In this document: positions 37,916 through 46,100 of the stretch, piece by piece
Layout of the letters: each line of letters begins with the position of its first letter
Numbering within the stretch: the stretch's first letter is position 1
Source of the DNA: Oerskovia jenensis
Lineage (GTDB): Bacteria > Actinomycetota > Actinomycetes > Actinomycetales > Cellulomonadaceae
Assembly (NCBI RefSeq): GCF_016907235.1
Contig: NZ_JAFBBO010000001.1
Span: forward strand, 3,844,001-3,908,000
Length of the DNA: 64,000 bases
Direction: 5' to 3'
Translations under genes and position numbers: made by a program
Notes under the pieces: generated by a model
Database searches by the model: none
What the model was told of the DNA's origin: nothing
Seen by the model: the letters and a program-made list of their open reading frames with translations, nothing else

Positions 37916-39442
37916 ATGGTCAACGCAGACCCACAGCCCACCCGGCCGCTCCTGCAGATGCGGGGCATCGTCAAGCAGTTCCCCGGCGCCCGAGCACTCG
38001 ACGGCGTCGATCTCGACATCCTCCCCGGAGAGGTCCACTGCCTCCTCGGTCAGAACGGTGCCGGCAAGTCCACCCTCATCAAGGTGCTCGCCGGCGCACA
38101 CCAGCCCAACGAGGGGCAGATCCTCATCGACGGCGAGGTCGTCACGATCCCGCACCCGGTCGCCGCGCTCAAGCTCGGGGTGGCCACGATGTACCAGGAG
38201 CTCGACGTCGTCGACGGACTGACCGTCGCCGAGAACATCTACCTCGGGCACGAGCTCTCCACGGCGGGATTCTCCAACCGTCGGACCGCGGCCAGGAACA
38301 CCCGCGAGCTCATGAAGCGCCTCGGGCACCCCGAGATCTCGCCCCACCGCGAGGTGGGTGAGCTGTCCGCCGCGGGCAAGCAGATCGTGTCCATGGCCCG
38401 TGCCCTCTCGCACGACGCACGGGTCATCGTCATGGACGAGCCGTCCGCGGTGCTCGACAGCGAAGAGGTCGAGAACCTGTTCCGCGTCGTCCGCCAGCTC
38501 ACCGGGAGCGGGGTCGCGATCGTCTACATCTCCCACCGCCTCGAGGAGATCCGGGCGATCGGCGACCGGATCACGGTCCTCAAGGACGGGCGCACGGTCG
38601 CGCAGAACCTCGCGGTCTCGCAGACACCGACCGCCGAGCTCATCAAGCTCATGACGGGTCGCGCGGTCGACAACGTCTTCCCGGGGCGCGAGCCCGTCGC
38701 CGAGGAGGCGGACGTGCTGCTCGCGGTCGAGTCGCTCGGGCTCGAGGGGAAGTTCGCGGACGTCTCCTTCGAGGTCCGCGCCGGTGAGGTGCTCGGCTTC
38801 GCCGGGCTCGTCGGCTCGGGCCGGTCCGAGATCCTCGAGACCGTCTACGGGGCGCGTCGCGCGACCCAGGGGACCGTCGCGGTCGGCGGCAAGAAGCTCC
38901 GCGGCGGCTCGGTCGCCGCCGCGGTCGACGCGGGCATCGGCCTGTGCCCCGAGGAGCGCAAGAGCCAGGGCCTGCTGCTCGACGAACCGGTCTACCGCAA
39001 CATCACGCTCTCGACGTTCGCTCGCTTCGCGAAGGCGGGCTTCCTCGACGAGAGGGCGGAGCGGGCCGCGGCGAAGGAGCAGGCCGTCTCGCTCGACCTG
39101 CGCCCCGCCGGGGTCGAGCGGAACGCCCGGACGCTGTCCGGCGGCAACCAGCAGAAGGCGCTCCTGGCGCGCTGGCTCGTGCACGGGTGCCGGGTCCTCC
39201 TGCTCGACGAGCCCACCCGGGGAGTCGACGTCGGGGCCCGCGCCGAGATCTACGCACTGATCCGCGACCTCGCGGCGTCCGGTGCGGCCGTGCTCGTGGT
39301 CTCGAGCGAGATCGACGAGGTGCTCGGTCTCTCCGACCGCGTCCTCGTGATCTCCGAGGGACGCGTCGTGCACGAAGGCCCAGCAGATTCGATCGACGAG
39401 CACGGCGTGCTCGACCTCGTCATGGAAGGAAGTGCCGCATGA
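37916..39442 (+). CDS. Sugar ABC transporter ATPase (RbsA/MglA type), operon 1
   Basis: A 508-residue ATPase with two ABC domains, as in RbsA/MglA/XylG (CUT2 family). Domain 1 has GQNGAGKSTLIKVLAG, signature LSAAGKQIVSMARAL and VIVMDEPSAVLDSEE. Domain 2 has the degenerate Walker A LVGSGRSEILETVYG, the signature LSGGNQQKALLARWL and VLLLDEPTRGVDVGA. A signature beginning LSAAGKQ instead of LSGGxQQ in domain 1 is normal for CUT2. It powers import of a monosaccharide-sized substrate. The ATG at 37916 was chosen because the promoter places the RNA start at it and no ribosome site precedes it, so the message appears leaderless. The permease gene overlaps its stop (ATGA). Confidence 0.93.
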   Translation: MVNADPQPTRPLLQMRGIVKQFPGARALDGVDLDILPGEVHCLLGQNGAGKSTLIKVLAGAHQPNEGQILIDGEVVTIPHPVAALKLGVATMYQELDVVDGLTVAENIYLGHELSTAGFSNRRTAARNTRELMKRLGHPEISPHREVGELSAAGKQIVSMARALSHDARVIVMDEPSAVLDSEEVENLFRVVRQLTGSGVAIVYISHRLEEIRAIGDRITVLKDGRTVAQNLAVSQTPTAELIKLMTGRAVDNVFPGREPVAEEADVLLAVESLGLEGKFADVSFEVRAGEVLGFAGLVGSGRSEILETVYGARRATQGTVAVGGKKLRGGSVAAAVDAGIGLCPEERKSQGLLLDEPVYRNITLSTFARFAKAGFLDERAERAAAKEQAVSLDLRPAGVERNARTLSGGNQQKALLARWLVHGCRVLLLDEPTRGVDVGARAEIYALIRDLAASGAAVLVVSSEIDEVLGLSDRVLVISEGRVVHEGPADSIDEHGVLDLVMEGSAA

Positions 39443-40494
39443 GCGAGCAGGAGGTGGCTCGCGCCGCCGTCGTGGACGGACCGGGGCACGCCCCGAGCTC
39501 CGAGGTGCCCGACGGCAGACGGTCGCGCCGCAATTTGTTCAGTGGATCGGTGGGGCGGAACATCGGCCTCGTCGTGGCGCTCGTCGCGCTGTGCATCGTC
39601 GGGTACGCGACCGCGGGGGAGAACTTCGCGAACGTCAACAACCTCCTGACGATCCTGCGCCTGGCCGCCGTCCTGGGAGTCCTGAGCGTCGGGATGACCT
39701 TCGTCATCACGGGCGGCGGGATCGACCTGTCCGTCGGGTCCGTCATGGGACTGGCCACGGTCTGGGCGAGCACGCTCGCGACCCAGACCATGGCTGCCGA
39801 CACCCACTGGATCGTCATGGTCGGCGTGGCGCTCGCGGTCGGCACGGCGTGCGGCCTGATCAACGGCGTCCTCATCGCCTACGGCAAGGTCGTCGCGTTC
39901 ATGGCGACCCTCGCCATGATGGTGGGCGCCCGCGGCCTCGCCGAGATGATCTCCAACCGGCAGACCCAGCGCGTCACCGAGGTCGACGCGTTCCTCACGT
40001 TCTTCCGCGCGGACCTGCTCGGCGTCCCCGTGCTCGTGTGGATGTTCGCGGCCGTGGCCGTCGCGGGCTGGTTCCTCCTCAACCGCACGACGTTCGGCCG
40101 CCGCACGGTCGCCGTCGGTGGCAACCCCGAGGCAGCCCGGCTCGCGGGCATCAAGGTCAAGCGACACACGATGTACCTCTACGGCCTGGTCGGTCTGACG
40201 ACCGGTATCGCGGCCGTCATGATGCTCGCCCGCACGACGGCCGGGTCCTCGACGAACGGCCTGTTCTACGAGCTCGACGTCATCGCCGCGGTCGTCGTCG
40301 GCGGGACGCTCCTCGTAGGCGGTCGCGGCACGATCGTCGGCACCGTGCTCGGAGTCCTCATCTTCACCACGCTGACCAACGTCTTCACGCAGAACAACAT
40401 GTCGACGTCGGCCCAGGCCGTCGCCAAGGGCGTGATCATCGTGGTCGCCGTGCTCCTCCAGCAGCGCTTCGCCTCGCGCGCCAGATCCGCCTGA
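39439..40494 (+). CDS. Sugar ABC transporter permease (RbsC type), operon 1
   Basis: A 351-residue CUT2 permease with about nine to ten membrane helices. The family marks are GMTFVITGGGIDLSVGSVMGLA (substrate-path helix), ACGLINGVLIAYGKVVAFMATLAMM, FGRRTVAVGGNPEAARLAGI (the coupling loop that meets the ATPase) and IAAVVVGGTLLVGGRGTIVGTVLGV. A single permease gene implies a homodimeric channel, unlike operon 2. It overlaps the ATPase stop (ATGA) and is followed, 133 bp on, by the binding-protein gene. Confidence 0.94.
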   Translation: MSEQEVARAAVVDGPGHAPSSEVPDGRRSRRNLFSGSVGRNIGLVVALVALCIVGYATAGENFANVNNLLTILRLAAVLGVLSVGMTFVITGGGIDLSVGSVMGLATVWASTLATQTMAADTHWIVMVGVALAVGTACGLINGVLIAYGKVVAFMATLAMMVGARGLAEMISNRQTQRVTEVDAFLTFFRADLLGVPVLVWMFAAVAVAGWFLLNRTTFGRRTVAVGGNPEAARLAGIKVKRHTMYLYGLVGLTTGIAAVMMLARTTAGSSTNGLFYELDVIAAVVVGGTLLVGGRGTIVGTVLGVLIFTTLTNVFTQNNMSTSAQAVAKGVIIVVAVLLQQRFASRARSA

Positions 40495-40627
40495 CGCCCC
40501 GCCGTCGGGGCCTCTCGCACCGCACCACCGCACCATCGCACGACCGCACCACGGCCCCGCCCCCCAGGGGCCGGACCCCAGCACGTCCCAACCAGCACCA
40601 GCAGGACCAGAATCAAGGGAGATCCTC
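40495..40627 (+). other. C-rich spacer with short hairpins before binding-protein gene
   Basis: 133 bp holding CCCCG-CCGT-CGGGG just after the permease stop and GGCCCC-N8-GGGGCC near 40555, with several CGCACCA repeats between. It probably attenuates or stabilises the message so that the binding protein is made in excess. A GGGAGA ribosome site ends it. Confidence 0.45.
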
Positions 40628-41689
40628 ATGTCCGCTCGTACCCGCACCTCGGTGCGTCGCCGCCTGACCCTCGCCACCGTGGCGCTCACCTCGGTCGCGC
40701 TGTTCGCCTCGGCGTGCACCTCGAACACCCCGGAGGCCGAGGAGACGGGCGCCGCAGCCGCCCCCGTCGCCTCGTCCGACAACGACGCGTCGGGCGACAA
40801 GGTCGTCATCGGGTTCTCGGCCCCCGCGGCGGACCACGGCTGGATGGGTGCCATCACCAAGGCCGCCCAGGCCGAGGCCGCCAAGTACCCCGACGTCGAG
40901 CTCAAGGTCGCCGAGGGCACCAACGACGTCAACCTCCAGATCAGCCAGATCGAGACGTTCATCAACGACGGCGTCGACGCGATCGTGATCCTGCCCTTCG
41001 ACGGCGCCGCGCTGACCGAGGTCGCGACCGACGCCATGGAGGCCGGGATCACCGTCATCAACGTCGACCGCGAGTTCTCCAGCCCGTTCGCCGCCCGTGC
41101 CACCGTCCTCGGGGACAACTACGGCATGGGAGTCAGCGCCGGGACGTACATCTGCGAGCAGCTCGGGGACAACAAGGACGCGGTCGTCGCCGAGATCGCG
41201 GGCATCGACTCGCTGCCCCTGACCCAGGACCGCAGCAAGGGCTTCGCCGACGCGCTCGATGGCTGCGGGCTCGACGTGAGCAACCGTGTCGCGGCCGACT
41301 TCACGGTCCAGGGCGGCGAGCAGGCAGCGTCCAACCTCCTGCAGGCCGCACCCAAGATCGACGCGATCTGGAACCACGACGACGACCAGGGCATCGGCGT
41401 CCTCTCCGCGATCGACGCGGCGGGCCGTGACGAGTTCTTCATGGTCGGCGGGGCCGGCTCGAAGGACGTCATGGAGGACATCAAGGCGGGCGACACGGTC
41501 CTGCAGGCCACGGTCGTCTACCCGTCCACGCAGGCCGCCGACGGCATCAAGCTCGCCCGACTCGCCGTCCAGGGCAAGTCGATGAGCGACCTCGCCTCGA
41601 TGGGCGTGCCCCGTCAGATCCAGCTCTACGCGCCCGTCGTGACCAAGGACAACGTCGACGAGTACCTGCCGTCGGCCTTCGAGTCCTGA
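40628..41689 (+). CDS. Sugar ABC transporter binding lipoprotein, operon 1
   Basis: A 353-residue periplasmic-binding-protein-like lipoprotein (RbsB/peripla_BP_4 group). The signal peptide ends in LFASAC (Cys30). A Glu/Ala/Ser linker is followed by the two-lobe domain: VVIGFSAPAADHGWMGAITKAAQAEA, LQISQIETFINDGVDAIVILPFDGAAL, AGITVINVDREFSS, IDAIWNHDDDQGIGVLSAI and LQATVVYPSTQAADGIKLA. These match ribose/galactose-type binders that give substrate to CUT2 channels. The ligand cannot be read from the sequence. A small GC hairpin (41714-41730) lies after the stop. Confidence 0.92.
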   Translation: MSARTRTSVRRRLTLATVALTSVALFASACTSNTPEAEETGAAAAPVASSDNDASGDKVVIGFSAPAADHGWMGAITKAAQAEAAKYPDVELKVAEGTNDVNLQISQIETFINDGVDAIVILPFDGAALTEVATDAMEAGITVINVDREFSSPFAARATVLGDNYGMGVSAGTYICEQLGDNKDAVVAEIAGIDSLPLTQDRSKGFADALDGCGLDVSNRVAADFTVQGGEQAASNLLQAAPKIDAIWNHDDDQGIGVLSAIDAAGRDEFFMVGGAGSKDVMEDIKAGDTVLQATVVYPSTQAADGIKLARLAVQGKSMSDLASMGVPRQIQLYAPVVTKDNVDEYLPSAFES

Positions 41690-41713
41690 GCACGCACTCC
41701 TCGACGTCGCGGG

Positions 41714-41730
41714 CGGGGCGCTGCGCCCCG
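41714..41730 (+). terminator. Short hairpin after the binding-protein gene
   Basis: CGGGGCG (41714-41720), loop CTG, CGCCCCG (41724-41730). It probably protects the upstream message or partly ends transcription within operon 1. Confidence 0.5.
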
Positions 41731-41776
41731 GCCGGTGCCCCGCCTGCGCCGTCCACCACGAAAGGAAGTGCCTGAG

Positions 41777-42952
41777 ATGGCAGAAAACGGTCACCCGACC
41801 CTCGGGATCGGCATGGTCGGGTACTCGTTCATGGGGGCTGCCCACTCGCAGGGATGGCGCACCGCACCGCGGTTCTTCGACCTGCCGCTCGCGCCCGAGA
41901 TGCGCGTGCTGGCGGGCCGCGACGCCACCGCGGTCACGGCGGCAGCGCACAAGCTCGGCTGGCGCGACGTCGAGACGGACTGGCGCAAGCTCGTGGCGCG
42001 CGACGACGTCGACCTGGTCGACATCTGCACCCCCGGCGACACGCACGCCGAGATCGCGATCGCGGCGCTCGAGGCGGGCAAGCACGTGCTGTGCGAGAAG
42101 CCGCTGGCCAACACGGTCGCCGAGGCCGAGCTCATGGTCGCCGCGGCCGAGGCCGCGGCCGAGCGCGGCGTGCTCTCCACGGTGGGCTTCACCTACCGTC
42201 GGGTCCCCGCGGTCCAGCTCGCGCGACAGCTCGTCGTCGACGGCCGGATCGGCACGATCCGCCACGTGCGCGCCCAGTACCTCCAGGACTGGATCGCCGA
42301 CGAGAGCGTCCCGCTCTCGTGGCGCCTCGACAAGACCAAGGCGGGGTCCGGGGCGCTCGGCGACATCGGGGCCCACATCATCGACCTCGCGCAGTTCATC
42401 ACGGGCGAGTCGATCACCGGGGTCTCGGGCATCCTCGAGACGTTCGTGGACGAGCGACCGGTCGCGACCGGGTTCTCGGGCCTGTCCGGGACCGCCGGCA
42501 CCGAGAAGGGCCCCGTCACGGTCGACGACGCCGCGGTCTTCCTCGCGCGGCTCACGGGCGGCGGGCTCGGGGTCTTCGAGGCCACGCGCTTCGCCTACGG
42601 TCGCAAGAACGCGATCCGCCTCGAGGTCAACGGCTCGCGCGGGTCCGTGGCGTTCGACTTCGAGGACATGAACGTCCTGCACTTCTTCGACGCGTCCGAC
42701 GACCCGCAGGTCGCGGGCTTCCGGCGGATCGTCGTGACCGAGCCGCAGCACGCGTACATCGCGAGCTGGTGGCCCGCCGGGCACGGCCTCGGCTACGAGC
42801 ACGCGTTCACGCACCAGGCCGTCGACCTGGTGCGCGACGTCGCGGCCGGCACCCAGCCCACCCCGTCCTTCGCGGACGGCCTCGCCGTCCAGCGGATCCT
42901 TCACGCCGTCGAGCGCAGTGCTGCGTCCGACAGCGACTGGCAGCAGGTCTAG
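41777..42952 (+). CDS. Gfo/Idh/MocA-family oxidoreductase, operon 1
   Basis: A 391-residue NAD(P)-dependent sugar oxidoreductase. The Rossmann opening is LGIGMVGYSFMGAAHSQGW, the family motif is VLCEKPLANTVAEAE (Lys of EKP), and the catalytic His block is GSGALGDIGAHIIDLAQFITG. The C-terminal beta-sheet domain carries ATRFAYGRKNAIRLEVNGSRGSV. Such enzymes oxidise or reduce sugars at one carbon, including 1,5-anhydro, inositol and 3-keto substrates. Co-transcription with a sugar importer and a xylose-isomerase-like gene suggests it acts on the imported product. AAAGGAAG lies about 9 nt before the ATG. Its paralogue in operon 2 is only distantly similar. Confidence 0.92.
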   Translation: MAENGHPTLGIGMVGYSFMGAAHSQGWRTAPRFFDLPLAPEMRVLAGRDATAVTAAAHKLGWRDVETDWRKLVARDDVDLVDICTPGDTHAEIAIAALEAGKHVLCEKPLANTVAEAELMVAAAEAAAERGVLSTVGFTYRRVPAVQLARQLVVDGRIGTIRHVRAQYLQDWIADESVPLSWRLDKTKAGSGALGDIGAHIIDLAQFITGESITGVSGILETFVDERPVATGFSGLSGTAGTEKGPVTVDDAAVFLARLTGGGLGVFEATRFAYGRKNAIRLEVNGSRGSVAFDFEDMNVLHFFDASDDPQVAGFRRIVVTEPQHAYIASWWPAGHGLGYEHAFTHQAVDLVRDVAAGTQPTPSFADGLAVQRILHAVERSAASDSDWQQV

Positions 42953-42967
42953 AGAGGAGGTCGACCG

Positions 42968-42984
42968 CCCCGCCACCGGCGGGG
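42968..42984 (+). terminator. Short hairpin between oxidoreductase and giant-protein genes
   Basis: CCCCGCC (42968-42974), loop ACC, GGCGGGG (42978-42984), 16 bp after the oxidoreductase stop. Its position suggests partial termination before the 5.5-kb gene that follows. Confidence 0.45.
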
Positions 42985-43112
42985 GAGCCACGTGGAACGT
43001 GGTGCGAGATGCCCGGCGGAGCAGGTCCGTCGCCGGTGACGACGGGTCATGGCCGATGCCGTCGTCGCCCCGGAGCGCAGCACCCTTGTCCCATCATCAC
43101 AAGGAGTCCTTG

Positions 43113-46100
43113 GTGAGAAACGTGCTCTGGAGAGCACCGCGCGCAACGATGCGCACGGTCGCGGCCGTCGCCGCTACCGCGGTGGCCCTCCCACTGTCCA
43201 TGGCCACCGGGGCGGCGGCCTTCGCCGCCGCGCCCGCAGCCGCCCTCAGCTCCGTCCAGCCCGCCGCGTCCGTCGCGGCAGCCCCGGAGGCCGCCGCGGC
43301 GCCCTTCGACGCCCTGATCTTCTCCAAGACCGCCGGGTTCCGGCACGACGCCATCCCGGCCGGTATCGCGGCCATCGAGAAGCTCGGGACCGAGAACGGC
43401 TTCACGGTCGACGTCACCGAGGACGCGGGTGCCTTCACCGACGAGAACCTCGCGCAGTACGAGGTCGTGATCTGGCTCTCGACGACCGGCGACGTGCTCA
43501 ACACCGACCAGCAGGGCGCGTTCGAGCGGTACGTCGCGAACGGCGGCGGCTACGCGGGCGTGCACGCGGCGTCCGACACCGAGTACGACTGGCCCTGGTA
43601 CGGCGGCCTCGTGGGCGCCTACTTCTCGGGTCACCCGCAGAACCAGGACGCCACGATCAAGGTCGAGGACGGGGTCCACCCCTCGACCGCGCACCTGCCC
43701 TCGCGGTGGGACCGGCACGACGAGTGGTACAACTTCCGCACGAGCCCGCGCGACACGGTCCACGTGCTCGCGAGCCTCGACGAGACGTCCTACGACGCGG
43801 GCAGCGCCAAGATGGGCTCCGACCACCCGATCGCGTGGTGCCAGACCTACGAGGGTGGCCGCTCCTGGTACACGGGCGGCGGGCACACCCAGGCCAGCTA
43901 CACCGAGCCGAACTTCGTCGAGCACCTGCTGGGCGGCATCCAGACCGCCGCGGGCGTCGTCGACTCCGACTGCAACGCGACGCAGAGCGCGAGCTTCGAG
44001 CGCGTCGCGCTCGACGAGGACACGAGCAACCCCATGATGCTCGACGTCGCCCCCGACGGCACGGTGTTCTACGCCGAGCGTGACGGGCGCGTCCGCCGCA
44101 TCGACCACGACGCCAACGTCACGACGACGGCGCTCACCCTGGGCGTGACGCAGGCCAACGAGGACGGTCTCCTCGGACTCGTCCTCGACCCGGACTTCGG
44201 GGAGAACGGTTGGCTCTACGCCTACTGGTCCCCGGCGAACGCGGGGGCGGACGGTCCGCACAACCGGATCTCACGCTTCACGTACGACCCGGCCGCCAAG
44301 ACGTTCGACCTCGCGAGCGAGAAGAAGCTCCTGACCGTGACGACGCAGCGGGACACGTGCTGCCACGCGGGCGGCGACATGATCTTCGACGAGGACGGCA
44401 ACCTGATCCTCGCGACGGGCGACAACACCAACCCGTTCGAGTCGGGCGGCTTCACGCCGACCGACGAGCGTGCGGGGCGCAAGAACTTCGACGCCCAGGG
44501 CACGTCGGCGAACTCGAACGACCTGCGCGGCAAGGTGCTGCGCATCACGCCGCAGGACGACGGGACGTACACGGTCCCCGAGGGCAACATGTTCGCCCCG
44601 GGCACGGACAAGACCCGCCCCGAGATCTACGCCATGGGCTTCCGCAACCCGTTCCGGATCGGGATCGACCCCGCCTCGGGCAACGTCCTGGTCGGTGACT
44701 ACGGTCCCGACTCGGGGGCGGCCGACCCGGCCCGCGGCCCTCGCGGCGCGGTCGAGTGGAACGTCGTGAGCGAGCCGGGCTTCTACGGCTGGCCGTACTG
44801 CACGGGCGCCAACACGTCCTACGTCGACTTCAACTTCGCGACCGGCCAGTCCGGTGCGTCGTTCGACTGCGCGGCGGGCACGACCAACGACTCGCCCAAC
44901 AACACGGGCATCCAGAAGCTGCCGGCCGCCACGCCTGCCGAGATCTGGTACACCGGCGCGGCCAACCCGCAGTTCCCCGAGATCGGTGGCGGCGGCGCGC
45001 CCATGGGCGGCCCCGTGTACGAGTTCGACCCCGAGCTCGACTCCGACGTGAAGTGGCCCGCGTACTGGGACGGCAAGGCGCTGTTCGGCGAGTGGAACCA
45101 CGGCACGATGTTCTCGATCCAGCTCGACGGCGACAAGCGTGACCAGATCGTCGACATCAACCGGGTGCTGCCGGGCGTGCTCGACCCGTCCAACGGGTTC
45201 GACCGTCCGATGGACTTCGACTTCGGTCCCGACGGCGCGCTGTACGTGATCGACTGGGGCTCGGGCTTCGGCGGCAACAACGACTCGAGCGCGGTCTACA
45301 AGGTCAACTACGTCCAGGGTGACCCGTCGCCCATCGCGCACGCCCAGGCGGACGTGACGAGCGGCTCCGCGCCCCTGACGGTCCAGTTCTCCTCGGAGGG
45401 CACCCGCCACCCGGCGGGCGAGCCCATCTCGCTGCAGTGGACGTTCGGCGACGGCTCCGCGCCCTCGACCGAGGCGAACCCGACCCACACCTACACCGAG
45501 AACGGCTCCTACACGGCGCAGCTCACGGTGAGCGACTCCGACGGCAAGCTCGCGGTCGCGAACGTCACGATCGTCGTGGGCAACCAGGCACCCGTGGTGA
45601 AGATCGAGTTCCCGGACAACGGCGGGTTCTTCGAGTGGGGCGACCAGGTCCGCTACCGGATCACGGTCGACGACCCCGACGGCGAGGTCGACTGCTCCAC
45701 CGTGGCGCTGCGCACCTCGCTCGGCCACGACTCGCACGCACACCCCATGGAGGAGCTGTACGGCTGCGAGGGCGTGCTCCAGACCGCTCGCGACGAGGGG
45801 CACGGCATCGAGTCGAACATCTTCTGGGTCATCGAGGGCTCGTACACGGACGACGGCGGCGACGCCGGCGTGCCCCTCACGGGCAACGCGCTCCAGGTGC
45901 TCCAGCCCAAGCGCGTCCAGTCGGAGTTCTACACCTCGACCGGTCGTGAGACCTCGATCGGCACCGGCGGCACCCCCGGCGTCCAGAAGGAGACCACCTC
46001 GGACTCCGCGGGCGGCGGTCAGAACCTGGGCTACATCGAGCCCGGTGACTGGTGGGCGCACGCGCCCGTGAGCCTGGCCAACGTCGAGGCGATCAGCCTG

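Noticed and set aside
40520-40560. CGCACCA tandem repeats between permease and binding-protein genes
   Set aside because: Short, irregular low-complexity run. No evidence that it is a mobile or regulatory repeat by itself.
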